NCBI RefSeq assembly: GCF_049801055.1
Contig: NZ_JBNAGF010000012.1
Location: forward strand, 91,605-155,604
Length of the DNA: 64,000 nucleotides
Reading direction: 5' to 3'
Source: JBNAGF01 sp049801055
GTDB lineage: Bacteria > Pseudomonadota > Alphaproteobacteria > Rhodobacterales > Rhodobacteraceae
Positions within the stretch are counted from its first letter, which is position 1. Every line of letters begins with the position of its first letter. A program made the position numbers and the translations under genes. The notes below the pieces were generated by a model, which made no database searches, had not been told where the DNA came from, and was given only the letters and a program-made list of their open reading frames with translations. Shown one piece after another: positions 17,494-26,480 of the stretch.

Positions 17494-18272
17494 ATGAGGG
17501 GCGTTGGTCGGACCTGACACCGCGGATACTTTCGGCGGTGGTTCTGGTTGCCATTGGCGCCATTGAAGTCTGGCTGGGCGGGCTCTGGTTCGAAAGCTTC
17601 ATTGCCGCCGCATGCGCGATCATGATCTGGGAATTGGTTCGGATGCTGGATCCTGACCGGCCGAGCGTGGCGATTCAGCTGGGGTTGTTGACCGGCGTGG
17701 CAGTTGTGGCCGCCTATCATTTGCCCGCGGTTTATCGTTTGCCAGTTCTGATAGCCCCGGCGCTGGTCGGGTTGGGGCAGGTAAGCAAAAACAGAAGACT
17801 GATTGCCGCTGGATCGCTCTGGATCGCGGCTGCCGGGCTCGGTTTCATCTCGATTCGCGAAACAATGGGGTTCGGCTGGATGCTGTGGCTGATCTCGGTT
17901 GTGGTTGCGACCGACGTTGCGGGGTATTTCTTTGGCAAAGCGCTTGGCGGGCCGAAATTCTGGCCGCGGGTCAGTCCGAAAAAGACATGGTCGGGAACGG
18001 CGGGCGGATGGTTCGCCGCGGCGCTGGTCGGGCTCGGATTTGCTCTGTATGGCGGTTTCGGCTTGCCCCTTGTGATCGTATCGGTGTTTGCCTCGATGGC
18101 AAGCCAGGCCGGTGACATCATGGAAAGCGCGGTAAAGCGCTATGCCGGCGTCAAGGACAGCTCAAACCTGATCCCGGGGCATGGTGGTTTTCTCGATCGC
18201 TTTGACGGAATGATGGGTGCTTCGGTATTTGTGCTCATCGCGGGTTTGTTCTACGCGCCCGGAGGAATGTGA
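17490..18272 (+). CDS. cdsA: Phosphatidate cytidylyltransferase
   Basis: CdsA makes CDP-diacylglycerol from phosphatidate and CTP, the precursor of all membrane phospholipids. The 260-aa protein has about seven to eight membrane segments and the C-terminal signature AGDIMESAVKRYAGVKDSSN followed by IPGHGGFLDRFD. It overlaps uppS by four bases (ATGA) and dxr follows directly, indicating translational coupling. Confidence 0.95.
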   Translation: MNEGRWSDLTPRILSAVVLVAIGAIEVWLGGLWFESFIAAACAIMIWELVRMLDPDRPSVAIQLGLLTGVAVVAAYHLPAVYRLPVLIAPALVGLGQVSKNRRLIAAGSLWIAAAGLGFISIRETMGFGWMLWLISVVVATDVAGYFFGKALGGPKFWPRVSPKKTWSGTAGGWFAAALVGLGFALYGGFGLPLVIVSVFASMASQAGDIMESAVKRYAGVKDSSNLIPGHGGFLDRFDGMMGASVFVLIAGLFYAPGGM

Positions 18273-19456
18273 TGCAGAACGGGGTGCGCAGGGTTTCCAT
18301 CTTCGGAGCGACCGGTTCCATCGGACAGAACACCATCGACCTGATTGCCCGTGATCTCGAACGCTATGACGTGGTCGCGCTGACTGGGGGCGGCAATATC
18401 GCCCAACTGGCGCAGGATGCGCGGCACCTGAAGGCCGATCTTGCGGTAACGGCCTATGAGGATAGGCTTTCCGATCTGCGCGACGCGCTTGCCGGAAGCG
18501 GTATCGAGGCCGCTGCAGGGCAGGGCGCCCTGATAGAGGCCGGAGCCCGGCCAGCCGATTGGGTGATGTCTGCCATCGTCGGTGCTGCCGGGCTGGCACC
18601 AGGTCTGGAGGCGTTGAAACAAGGGGCGACGCTGGCGCTCGCCAACAAGGAATCGCTGGTCTGCGCGGGAACTTTGGTGCTGGATACGGCGCGCGCGCAT
18701 GGCGCTCGGCTGTTGCCGGTCGATAGCGAGCATTCGGCGGTGTTTCAGGCGCTTGTGGGTGAGGATATGAGCGCGGTCGAGCGCATCGTCATCACGGCCA
18801 GCGGTGGCGCCTTCAGAGATTGGCCATTAGAAGCATTACGGCGGGCAACGCTCGAAGAAGCGTCTTCGCATCCGAATTGGAACATGGGACAGAGGATCAC
18901 GATCGACAGTGCTTCCATGTTTAACAAGGCATTGGAGGTCATTGAAACACGGGAGTTTTTCGGCGTCGAGCCCGATCGTATCGAGGTTGTGGTTCATCCG
19001 GAATCCATCGTTCATGCATTGGTTGGTTTTCGCGACGGGGCGCTGATGGCGCACTTGGGCGCGCCGGATATGCGCCATGCCATTGGTTATGCGATGCATT
19101 GGCCGGATCGGCAGGATTTGCCGGTGCCGCGTTTGGATTTGGGTCAGGTGTCGCAGCTCAATTTCCGCCACCCCGACGACGCCCGTTACCCGGCGCTGCG
19201 TCTGGCACGCGCGGTGATGAAGCGCGGTGGGTTGTCAGGTGCAGTTTTTAATGCTGCCAAGGAGCGGGCGCTCGATGCATTCATTGCCGGCCGGATCGGA
19301 TTTCTGGACATGGCTGCCACAGTTGAAGAGGTTTTGACCCGGTTTGAGGCGCATCCCGGTCTCATTGACGCCCAAATGACCCTTGATAATGTTTCTCAAA
19401 CGGACACATTGGCCCGGAGATGGGCCGATGAGGTCATGCAAGTACGAGCAGGGTAA
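18272..19456 (+). CDS. dxr: 1-deoxy-D-xylulose 5-phosphate reductoisomerase
   Basis: Dxr converts DXP to 2-C-methyl-D-erythritol 4-phosphate with NADPH, the committed step of the MEP isoprenoid pathway, feeding UppS next door. The 394-aa product has the dinucleotide motif IFGATGSIGQNT, ALANKESLVCAG, the metal-binding DSEHSA and the NWNMGQRITIDSASMFNK region. A GTG one codon earlier is possible, but the ATG at 18272 has GGAGG at 18261-18265 six bases upstream. Confidence 0.95.
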   Translation: MQNGVRRVSIFGATGSIGQNTIDLIARDLERYDVVALTGGGNIAQLAQDARHLKADLAVTAYEDRLSDLRDALAGSGIEAAAGQGALIEAGARPADWVMSAIVGAAGLAPGLEALKQGATLALANKESLVCAGTLVLDTARAHGARLLPVDSEHSAVFQALVGEDMSAVERIVITASGGAFRDWPLEALRRATLEEASSHPNWNMGQRITIDSASMFNKALEVIETREFFGVEPDRIEVVVHPESIVHALVGFRDGALMAHLGAPDMRHAIGYAMHWPDRQDLPVPRLDLGQVSQLNFRHPDDARYPALRLARAVMKRGGLSGAVFNAAKERALDAFIAGRIGFLDMAATVEEVLTRFEAHPGLIDAQMTLDNVSQTDTLARRWADEVMQVRAG

Positions 19457-19462
19457 AACGGT

Positions 19463-20815
19463 TTGGACATAGTAACGCTGATCCCGCAATTCGGGGGACT
19501 CGCCTATACGATTCTGGCCTTTGTGGTCGCGCTCTCGGTCATAGTGGCCGTGCACGAATACGGGCATTACATTGTCGGCCGCTGGTCCGGAATCCATCCG
19601 GAAGTGTTTTCGCTGGGTTTCGGCCCGGTCCTGTGGAGCCGGGTAGACAAGCGCGGCACCCGGTGGCAGGTCGCGGCACTGCCGTTTGGTGGATACGTTA
19701 AATTCATGGGCGACGCTGATGCGGCCTCGGGCCGGGACAGCGAAACAATGGCCGAGATCTATCAGCGAAACCCGGAAGACCTACGCCACACCATGCACGG
19801 GGCGCCGCTTTGGGCACGCACCGCGACGGTTGCAGCCGGCCCAGTTTTTAATTTTGCCCTTTCCATCATTGTGTTCACAGCGATCTTCATGATCCGAGGT
19901 GTGGCCAGCGACCCGTTAACCGTCGGTTCGATCGAACCCCTTCCTGAAGCGGGTTACACGATAAAGCAGGGTGACGAGATTCTTTCGATTTCCAACCTGC
20001 CGACCCCGTCATTCGATGATGAGCAGGCATGGGAAGAGTTCACGGATGCGATTCCGGCCGAGCCGGTCCTGACCTATTCCGTCCGCCGCGACGGGCAGGA
20101 GATGGACGTGACCGGGCCGTATTTGTTTCCACCGCTGGTGCGCAATGTCGCGCCGCGCAGCGCCGCGATGGATATCAACATGGCACCGGGCGACGTGATC
20201 GTGGCCATCGATGGCGAGAATATCTTTTCGTTCGACGAATTGAAGGCGGCGGTCGAATCTTCGGACGGGCGCCCGCTTCAGCTGGATGTCTGGCGAGGCG
20301 GCAAGATCCTAGAATTTGTTCTGGCCCCGCGTCGTACCGACGAGCCCAATCCAGAAGGCGGCTTCATAACGCAGTGGCGGATCGGAATCGTAGGCGGCAT
20401 GGCGTTTGATCCCGCGACCGAAACTGCCGGACCGATCGAAGGCTTGGTTGGCGGTGCCGAGCAGACATGGCGCATCATCACCAGTTCGCTGTCGGGGCTG
20501 TGGCACATGATCACCGGCGCGATCAGCACCTGCAATATTTCCGGCCCGATCGGGATCGCCGAAACCTCGGGTGCAATGGCGAGCCAGGGCGCGCAGAGCT
20601 TCATCTGGTTCATTGCGGTGCTGTCCACCGCAGTCGGGATGCTGAACCTGTTTCCGATTCCGGCGCTCGATGGCGGTCATCTCGTTTTCTACGCATACGA
20701 GGCGGTGACCGGCAAACCGCCCAGCGATTCAGCGCTGCGTATTCTTATGGCGATCGGCATCACCATGATCCTTTCGCTCATGGTGTTTTCTCTCGGCAAC
20801 GATCTGTTCTGCTAG
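19463..20815 (+). CDS. rseP: RIP metalloprotease (site-2 protease)
   Basis: RseP performs intramembrane cleavage of anti-sigma factors and signal-peptide remnants. The 450-aa inner-membrane protein has HEYGH near residue 31-35, the third zinc ligand region NLFPIPALDGGHLVFY near residue 400, and a PDZ domain between (around MAPGDVIVAIDGENIFSFDE). The start codon is TTG at 19463; no ATG or GTG lies nearby in frame and the resulting N-terminus MDIVTLIPQFG fits the family. It is six bases past dxr. Confidence 0.93.
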   Translation: MDIVTLIPQFGGLAYTILAFVVALSVIVAVHEYGHYIVGRWSGIHPEVFSLGFGPVLWSRVDKRGTRWQVAALPFGGYVKFMGDADAASGRDSETMAEIYQRNPEDLRHTMHGAPLWARTATVAAGPVFNFALSIIVFTAIFMIRGVASDPLTVGSIEPLPEAGYTIKQGDEILSISNLPTPSFDDEQAWEEFTDAIPAEPVLTYSVRRDGQEMDVTGPYLFPPLVRNVAPRSAAMDINMAPGDVIVAIDGENIFSFDELKAAVESSDGRPLQLDVWRGGKILEFVLAPRRTDEPNPEGGFITQWRIGIVGGMAFDPATETAGPIEGLVGGAEQTWRIITSSLSGLWHMITGAISTCNISGPIGIAETSGAMASQGAQSFIWFIAVLSTAVGMLNLFPIPALDGGHLVFYAYEAVTGKPPSDSALRILMAIGITMILSLMVFSLGNDLFC

Positions 20816-20946
20816 GTTCTTTCGGCACCTCTCTGCCATCTGCCTGCCCAAGTCCTGCCATATTCCCCGTCTAAATTTCCGCATGAAGGGGACGGAGCAG
20901 GCAGGGCCGTTGGTCTTGTCAAAGCAACGAATAGGAGAGTTCAGCC

Positions 20947-21072
20947 ATGCAAACTTTGCAGCAATCATATCGTGGCCTGAGCCTGGTGCTGGAATTGAAC
21001 TGGGACCGCCTTTTGAGCCTCGCGGCAATCTTTGGCGCACTCGCTCTGGGTGCCTGGTTGGGCAGTTTCTGA
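20947..21072 (+). CDS. Small membrane protein, 41 aa, between rseP and bamA
   Basis: An ATG at 20947 preceded by GGAGAG at 20934-20939 opens a 41-codon frame: MQTLQQSYRGLSLVLELNWD, then RLLSLAAIFGALALGAWLG and SF. Residues about 22-39 form one membrane segment after an amphipathic N-terminus. It has good spacing, a plausible ribosome-binding site, and is followed by a rho-independent terminator, which supports a discrete gene. The function is unknown. Its position suggests an envelope role, which is inference. Confidence 0.6.
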   Translation: MQTLQQSYRGLSLVLELNWDRLLSLAAIFGALALGAWLGSF

Positions 21073-21125
21073 GCAGGTCGTTGGCGAGCCGGACTTCGGG
21101 TTGCTAAATTGCCCATGCATTTTGC

Positions 21126-21163
21126 CAAAAAGACGCGGTCCAAAGAGGCCGCGTTTTTCTTTG
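21126..21163 (+). terminator. Rho-independent terminator before bamA
   Basis: The stem acgcgg/ccgcgt (21133-21138 with 21149-21154), extended by a wobble and a C-G pair, is followed by TTTTTCTTT. An A run lies on the other side, so it could also work on the minus strand. It closes the rseP/small-gene transcript and implies that bamA has its own promoter. Confidence 0.75.
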
Positions 21164-21237
21164 CGCTTTTGACAAAAGGGCTCATTCCCGCTAGTGACAA
21201 TTCAAAGTCTGCAAAAAAAAGACATTGGGTGGAACAT

Positions 21238-23628
21238 ATGGGTTTGGGGCGAGCGGCAGGAATATCCTGCGTCGAGCGATCTGCAAAGGGCTACATGTTG
21301 TCCCTGGCAACATCGGCCGTTTTTCTTTTTATCACAGCATTTTTAGTGTCCTATCCGGGCTCGGCGGCAGCTCAGAATTACAGTTTCAATTCGGTTCAGG
21401 TTGAGGGAAACCAGCGGATCGAAACTGCTACAATCGTGAACTACGCGGGAATCGAACGGGGCAAGGCGGTCACCGGCGGGCAGCTGAACGACGCCTATCA
21501 GAGGATTCTCGGAAGCGGTGTGTTTCAGGATGTCGAACTGATCCCGCGCGGCAGCACACTGGTCATCAAAGTGACCGAATACCCGACGATCAACCGCATC
21601 AATTTCGAGGGCAACAAGCGAATCAAGGATGATACGCTTAAGGGTTTGGTCGAGTCGTCGTCGCGCCGCGTGTTCACGCCCGAAGCCGCCGAAAGGGACG
21701 CTGCCGTCATCGCGCAGGCCTATTCCCAGCAGGGTCGGGTTGCCGCAACGGTTACACCGCGGATCATTCGGCGCAATGACAACCGCGTCGACCTGATTTT
21801 TGAGATCTCCGAAGGCGACACGATCGAAATCGAACGGGTCAGCTTTGTTGGCAACCGTGTCTATTCCGACCGTCGCTTGCGTCGCGTTCTGGAGTCCAAG
21901 CAGGCCGGCCTGCTTCGCACTTTCATTCGCGCCGACACCTTCATCGAGGACCGGGTCGAATTCGACAAGCAGGTGCTAAGGGATTTCTATCTGTCCCGGG
22001 GCTATGTGGATTTCCGCGTCAACAGCGCGAATGCCGAATTTACCCAAGAGCGCGATGCGTTCTTCCTCGTGGTCGATGTAACCGAAGGGCAGCAATTCAC
22101 CTTTGGCAACATCACCACGACCAGTGAAATGCCCGGTGTCGATGCCCAGCAGTTTCAGGAGTCGATCCGGATCAAGCCCGGCGTTGTCTATTCGCCAACT
22201 CATGTCGAGAACACCATCGCCCGTATGGAGCGACTGGCTGTCAACGAAGGCATCAACTTTCTGCGGGTCGAACCGCGTGTCACCCGCAATGACCGCGACC
22301 TGACGCTGGATGTGAACTTTGTGCTGACAAAAGGGCCGCGGATCTTCGTGCAGCGCATCGACATTGAAGGCAACACGACAACGCTCGACCGGGTTATTCG
22401 CCAGCAGTTCCGGTTCGTCGAGGGTGACCCGTTCAATCCAAGGGCCGTGCGAGCCAGTGCAGAGCGCATTCGTGCGTTGGGCTTCTTCTCGGCCTCTGAC
22501 GTTCAGACACGCGAAGGCAGCACCCCCGATCAGGTCATCATCGATGTCGACGTGATCGAGCAACCGACCGGGTCGCTGAACCTTGGTGGTTCGTACTCGA
22601 TCACCGATGGTTTCGGAATCGCGATCGGCCTGACCGAGGATAACTGGCTCGGCCGTGGGCAGCGCATGGCGCTGAACCTGTCGACCGCACAGCAAGCGGA
22701 AACCTATACGTTGGGTTTCACTGAACCATATCTTCTTGGCCGTGACCTCGTCTTTGATGTCGATCTGGGCCTGACGGGAACAAGCTCGAACTTTGCGCAG
22801 TATGATACCAAGCGGACATTCTTCCGCCCGCGCCTGACATTCAACACGGGCGAAGCGGCGTCGCTGCAGGTCAGTTACAACTGGAACCGGTCGGAAATGA
22901 AAGCCCGGAGCGGAAGCGATCCGGCAGATCCTCTGACAGGTCCGGTTGTCACCAGCGAAATTGCGCAAGGCAAGCTGTCTGCCAGCGCCATCGGTTTGCG
23001 CTATTTCTTTGATAGCCGGAAAATCGGGCTTGATCCCAATTCCGGGTATCGGTTCGAGATCGGGACAGAGTATGCCGGGCTTGGTGGTCAGAACGAGTAT
23101 CTCAAGACCACGGGCAAGATCCTTGCACAGCGGTTGGTGCTGAGCGAGGAAGTAACCCTGCGCGCCAGTTTTGAAGCCGGTTCCTTCAACTGGCTCGGTA
23201 GCGGATCCAGCCGGTCTCTGGACCGCTTTGTTATCACGCCAGATGTGTTCCGTGGATTTGAACCCGGCGGTATCGGCCCGCGCGACCAATCTGCGCGTGT
23301 CAGCGGTGGCAACTATGACGACTTCCTTGGCGGTAACCTCTATGCTGTGGCCCGGCTTGAAGCGCAGTTCCCGCTGGGCCTGCCCGAGGAACTGGGTCTG
23401 CGCGGGGCGGCCTTCTATGATGTCGGCAACCTCTGGGATCTCAAGAACGTCAACACTACTGGCGCAAACGTGGTGGGTGCAGATGGCTCCTGGCGCCATG
23501 TGATCGGGGTATCGCTACTCTGGACTACGGGTTTCGGACCGCTTCGGTTCAACTTTACCAAGGCGCTCAGGAAGGAAGATTTCGACAAGGAACAGACCTT
23601 CGACCTGACGCTTCAGGCCCGTTTCTGA
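21238..23628 (+). CDS. bamA: Outer membrane protein assembly factor BamA
   Basis: BamA is the central Omp85 barrel that folds outer-membrane proteins. The 796-aa product has a late-positioned signal peptide (cleavage near SAAAQ, about residue 41), five POTRA domains (about 45-445) and a C-terminal 16-strand barrel ending in the aromatic FDLTLQARF with the terminal Phe. The RGFEPGGIGPR motif of the barrel loop is present. The ATG at 21238 with GGTGGA upstream is preferred to the longer frame from 21109, which runs through a terminator. Confidence 0.95.
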   Translation: MGLGRAAGISCVERSAKGYMLSLATSAVFLFITAFLVSYPGSAAAQNYSFNSVQVEGNQRIETATIVNYAGIERGKAVTGGQLNDAYQRILGSGVFQDVELIPRGSTLVIKVTEYPTINRINFEGNKRIKDDTLKGLVESSSRRVFTPEAAERDAAVIAQAYSQQGRVAATVTPRIIRRNDNRVDLIFEISEGDTIEIERVSFVGNRVYSDRRLRRVLESKQAGLLRTFIRADTFIEDRVEFDKQVLRDFYLSRGYVDFRVNSANAEFTQERDAFFLVVDVTEGQQFTFGNITTTSEMPGVDAQQFQESIRIKPGVVYSPTHVENTIARMERLAVNEGINFLRVEPRVTRNDRDLTLDVNFVLTKGPRIFVQRIDIEGNTTTLDRVIRQQFRFVEGDPFNPRAVRASAERIRALGFFSASDVQTREGSTPDQVIIDVDVIEQPTGSLNLGGSYSITDGFGIAIGLTEDNWLGRGQRMALNLSTAQQAETYTLGFTEPYLLGRDLVFDVDLGLTGTSSNFAQYDTKRTFFRPRLTFNTGEAASLQVSYNWNRSEMKARSGSDPADPLTGPVVTSEIAQGKLSASAIGLRYFFDSRKIGLDPNSGYRFEIGTEYAGLGGQNEYLKTTGKILAQRLVLSEEVTLRASFEAGSFNWLGSGSSRSLDRFVITPDVFRGFEPGGIGPRDQSARVSGGNYDDFLGGNLYAVARLEAQFPLGLPEELGLRGAAFYDVGNLWDLKNVNTTGANVVGADGSWRHVIGVSLLWTTGFGPLRFNFTKALRKEDFDKEQTFDLTLQARF

Positions 23629-23635
23629 CCGCGCT

Positions 23636-24271
23636 ATGATCCGGCGCCTTTCTCCGGTTTTCTGGCTCAGTGCCGCCCTGCTTTCAGGGGCGGTTCTGGC
23701 TTGTTTTGCCGCTGTTCAGGTTGCGCGGGCACAAGCCACCGGAGCAGGACAGACCGGAGGCTTGCAGACCGGGGTTTTGGAAACCGGAATCGTCACCACG
23801 GGCATTGTGACGATTTCGCCGGAAAGGCTGTTTGCCGAATCCGATTTTGGCCGACGGGTGGCGCGTGAGATCGAAGCCGACAGCGCCGTTCTGGCAGCCG
23901 AAAACCGCAGGATCGAGTCGGAACTGGCCGCCGAGGAACGCGAGCTCACCGAGCGGCGGCCTGAAATGGAAGCAGCAGCGTTTCGCGTGCTGGCCGAGGC
24001 CTTTGACAAGAAGGTTCAGATTAACCGCACCGCGCAGGATGCCAAGGCGCGCGCCCTGCAGGAACGCACCGAAGCCGAACGTGGGGCGTTCTTTCGCGCG
24101 GCCCGTCCGATTCTCGAAGATCTGATGCTCGAAACCGGCGCGGGTGTGATCCTCGACCGCTCCAGCGTGTTTCTGAGCGCCGGCACCTCGGATATCACCG
24201 GCCTTGCCGTCGAGCGCATCAACAGCGCCATTGGGGATGGCAATCCGCAGGCCGGTTCGCTGGACGATTGA
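23636..24271 (+). CDS. OmpH/Skp family periplasmic chaperone
   Basis: Skp-like chaperones hold unfolded outer-membrane proteins on their way to BamA. The 211-aa product has a signal peptide (cleavage near ARAQ, residue 32), a repetitive Thr/Gly segment (residues about 35-58, with TGGLQTGVLETGIVTTGIVT), then a long coiled-coil region from about 75 to 150 rich in Glu, Arg and Ala. It begins seven bases after bamA, the usual partner order. The Thr/Gly repeat insertion is an oddity relative to E. coli Skp. Confidence 0.85.
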   Translation: MIRRLSPVFWLSAALLSGAVLACFAAVQVARAQATGAGQTGGLQTGVLETGIVTTGIVTISPERLFAESDFGRRVAREIEADSAVLAAENRRIESELAAEERELTERRPEMEAAAFRVLAEAFDKKVQINRTAQDAKARALQERTEAERGAFFRAARPILEDLMLETGAGVILDRSSVFLSAGTSDITGLAVERINSAIGDGNPQAGSLDD

Positions 24272-24404
24272 ATCCGGCGTTCCGAGTGCTTCACCGGGCG
24301 AAGCAGTGAAGGCTGATGCGGGGCTGACTGCTTGCGGCCTGCTTGCCCTAGTGGTCCGGGGTTGCTAGTCACTTTCTGGAAACGACCTAAGACAGGACAT
24401 GCAC

Positions 24405-24872
24405 ATGACCGCCGAGCTGAAAAGCGCCGACATCCAGCTGATCCAGCGCATTCTGCCACATCGCTATCCGTTCCTTCTGGTGGACAAGGTGGTCGATATC
24501 GACGGTTACAATGCCGCGCGTGGCATCAAGAACATTACCATGAACGAGCCGCACTTTCAGGGCCATTTCCCCGGCACGCCGATCATGCCCGGCGTTACCA
24601 TCGTCGAAGCGATGGCCCAGACAGCCGGTGTCATGCTTGGGGTGGCTTTCGATGTGGTCGATACCAACTTGCTGATCTACTTCATGTCGATCGACAAGTG
24701 TAAGTTCCGCCGAAAGGTGATTCCGGGCGACGTGATGGAAATGCAGGTCACAACCCTGCGCGGCAAACCGCGTGGCAAGATCTTCAAGTTCAACGGTGTT
24801 GCCACGGTCGAAGGCGAGGTTGCCGCCGAGGCCGAATTTTCCGCCTTTGTGGACTGGGAACCAGAAGCATGA
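24405..24872 (+). CDS. fabZ: 3-hydroxyacyl-[acyl-carrier-protein] dehydratase FabZ
   Basis: FabZ dehydrates 3-hydroxyacyl-ACP in fatty-acid elongation and competes for the 3-hydroxyacyl-ACP used by LpxA. The 155-aa hot-dog protein has ILPHRYPFLLVDKV, the catalytic His in HFQGHFPGTPIMPGV and the Glu in VEAMAQTAG. The ATG at 24405 lies seven bases after AGGA, whereas the ATG at 24399 lies too close to it. It overlaps lpxA by four bases. No lpxD lies between ompH and fabZ. Confidence 0.95.
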   Translation: MTAELKSADIQLIQRILPHRYPFLLVDKVVDIDGYNAARGIKNITMNEPHFQGHFPGTPIMPGVTIVEAMAQTAGVMLGVAFDVVDTNLLIYFMSIDKCKFRRKVIPGDVMEMQVTTLRGKPRGKIFKFNGVATVEGEVAAEAEFSAFVDWEPEA

Positions 24873-25657
24873 GCACCGCTCAAGTTCATCCCAGCGCCAT
24901 CATCGAAGAAGGCGCACAGCTGGGCGACGGTTGTATCATTGGTCCGCTCTGCTGCGTCGGGTCCGAGGTCAAGCTGGGAGATCGGGTCGAACTGAAATCC
25001 CATGTTGTGGTCACCGGCAACACCGAGATTGGCGATGATACCGTCATCTTCAACTTTTCGGTGATCGGAGAGATCCCACAGGATCTCAAGTTTGGTGGCG
25101 AGAAGACACGGCTCGTGATTGGACAGCGGAACAGGATCCGGGAACATGTGACGATCAACACCGGCACCGATGGTGGCGGGGGCGTCACGCGGATCGGGGA
25201 CGACTGCCTGCTGATGGCCGGCGTTCATGTTGCCCATGACGTTCAGATCGGCAACCGGGTGATCATGGTCAACCACGCCGGTGCCGCTGGCCATTGCATT
25301 GTCGGAGATGACGCAATCATCGGCGGTCTGTCTGGGCTGCATCAGTTTGTGCGGGTCGGTCAGGGCGCCATTATCGGTGCATTGACGATGGTTCCCAATG
25401 ACGTCATTCCCTATGGCCTTGTTCAGGCGCCGCGCGGTGAACTGGATGGTCTGAACCTTGTCGGGCTGAAACGGCGCGGTGTTTCGCGTGAGGACATCTC
25501 GGAACTCCGGGCCGCATTCAACGAACTGGCCAAGGGCGAAGGCACTTTTCTGGAGCGGGCCCGGAAGGCAAGCGAAGAATCGGACAGCGAATATGTTCGC
25601 CGGATCACCGAGTTCATTCTTGGTGTTTCAGATCGCTCGTTCCTGACGCCCAAGTGA
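24869..25657 (+). CDS. lpxA: Acyl-[ACP]-UDP-N-acetylglucosamine O-acyltransferase
   Basis: LpxA carries out the first step of lipid A synthesis, transfer of a 3-hydroxyacyl chain to UDP-GlcNAc. The 262-aa product is a left-handed beta helix built of hexapeptide repeats (about residues 4-185) with the catalytic His in GVHVAHDVQIG and the family sequence NHAGAAGHCIVGDDAIIGG, followed by a helical C-terminal domain. The start overlaps fabZ by ATGA. Confidence 0.95.
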   Translation: MSTAQVHPSAIIEEGAQLGDGCIIGPLCCVGSEVKLGDRVELKSHVVVTGNTEIGDDTVIFNFSVIGEIPQDLKFGGEKTRLVIGQRNRIREHVTINTGTDGGGGVTRIGDDCLLMAGVHVAHDVQIGNRVIMVNHAGAAGHCIVGDDAIIGGLSGLHQFVRVGQGAIIGALTMVPNDVIPYGLVQAPRGELDGLNLVGLKRRGVSREDISELRAAFNELAKGEGTFLERARKASEESDSEYVRRITEFILGVSDRSFLTPK

Positions 25658-25685
25658 ATGCAGTCTTGCTAGAGAGGGATCTGAA

Positions 25686-26480
25686 ATGCTGGCCCTGATT
25701 GCTGGCGGCGGTGTGCTGCCCACGGAACTGGTTGCAGAGCTCGAGACGCGGCCGCTGATTTGCGCGATGGAAGGGTTTCCGCCGGACACCCTGACCGTGG
25801 ATCTCCCATTCTATCTTGAGCATCTCGGCACGCTGGTCGCCGAGCTCAAGGAACGTGGCGTGACCGAGATTTGCATGGCCGGATCGGTCGGGCGCCCACC
25901 GGTCGACCCTGCGCGGATTGATGCGGCGACGCTGCCGCTGGTCCCCATCGTTCAAAAGGCATTGGTGTCCGGGGATGACGGTGCCTTACGGGCCATGATC
26001 GGGATATTCGAGAATGCCGGGATGCATGTGCGCGCTGCCCATGAGATCGCTCCGCATCTGTTGCCGCCGATCGGCTGCCTGACCGAAGCACAGCCTTCGG
26101 ACACAGAGGCCAACGACGCCGCCCGCGGGGCAGGTGTGGTGCGTGCGATGGCGGTTGCGGATGTCGGACAGGCCTGCGTAATTCACAAGGGGCAGGCGCT
26201 GACCGTCGAAGGAAATTTTGGAACTGACTGGATGCTGCGTTCGATGACCATGCGTCCGGACGCCGGCGGAGGCATTCTCTTCAAAGCGCCGAAACCGGGG
26301 CAGGACCGCCGCGCCGACCTCCCGGCGATTGGTCCCGATACGGTGACGGCCGCCTGCGCAGCTGGCCTGTCCGGCATCGTTCTTGAGGCGGGCGGCGTAA
26401 TGGTGCTGGGCCGCGAAGAGGTGATGGCGGAGTGCGAACGGCTTGGCCTGTTTCTATGGGTGCGGGAGCGAACCAGCTGA
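25686..26480 (+). CDS. lpxI: UDP-2,3-diacylglucosamine pyrophosphatase LpxI
   Basis: LpxI (DUF1009) hydrolyses UDP-2,3-diacylglucosamine to lipid X and replaces LpxH in many alphaproteobacteria. The 264-aa protein starts MLALIAGGGVLPTELVAELE and shows the family segments CMAGSVGRPP, GGGILFKAPKPGQDRRADLP and DTVTAACAAGLSGIVLEAGG. It sits between lpxA and lpxB, which supports the assignment; its stop overlaps the lpxB start by one base. Confidence 0.93.
   Translation: MLALIAGGGVLPTELVAELETRPLICAMEGFPPDTLTVDLPFYLEHLGTLVAELKERGVTEICMAGSVGRPPVDPARIDAATLPLVPIVQKALVSGDDGALRAMIGIFENAGMHVRAAHEIAPHLLPPIGCLTEAQPSDTEANDAARGAGVVRAMAVADVGQACVIHKGQALTVEGNFGTDWMLRSMTMRPDAGGGILFKAPKPGQDRRADLPAIGPDTVTAACAAGLSGIVLEAGGVMVLGREEVMAECERLGLFLWVRERTS

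Noticed and set aside
21976..23499. A 507-codon open frame on the minus strand across bamA.
   Set aside because: It is antisense to a solid BamA frame and has no family similarity; long shadow frames are expected in G+C-rich coding sequence.
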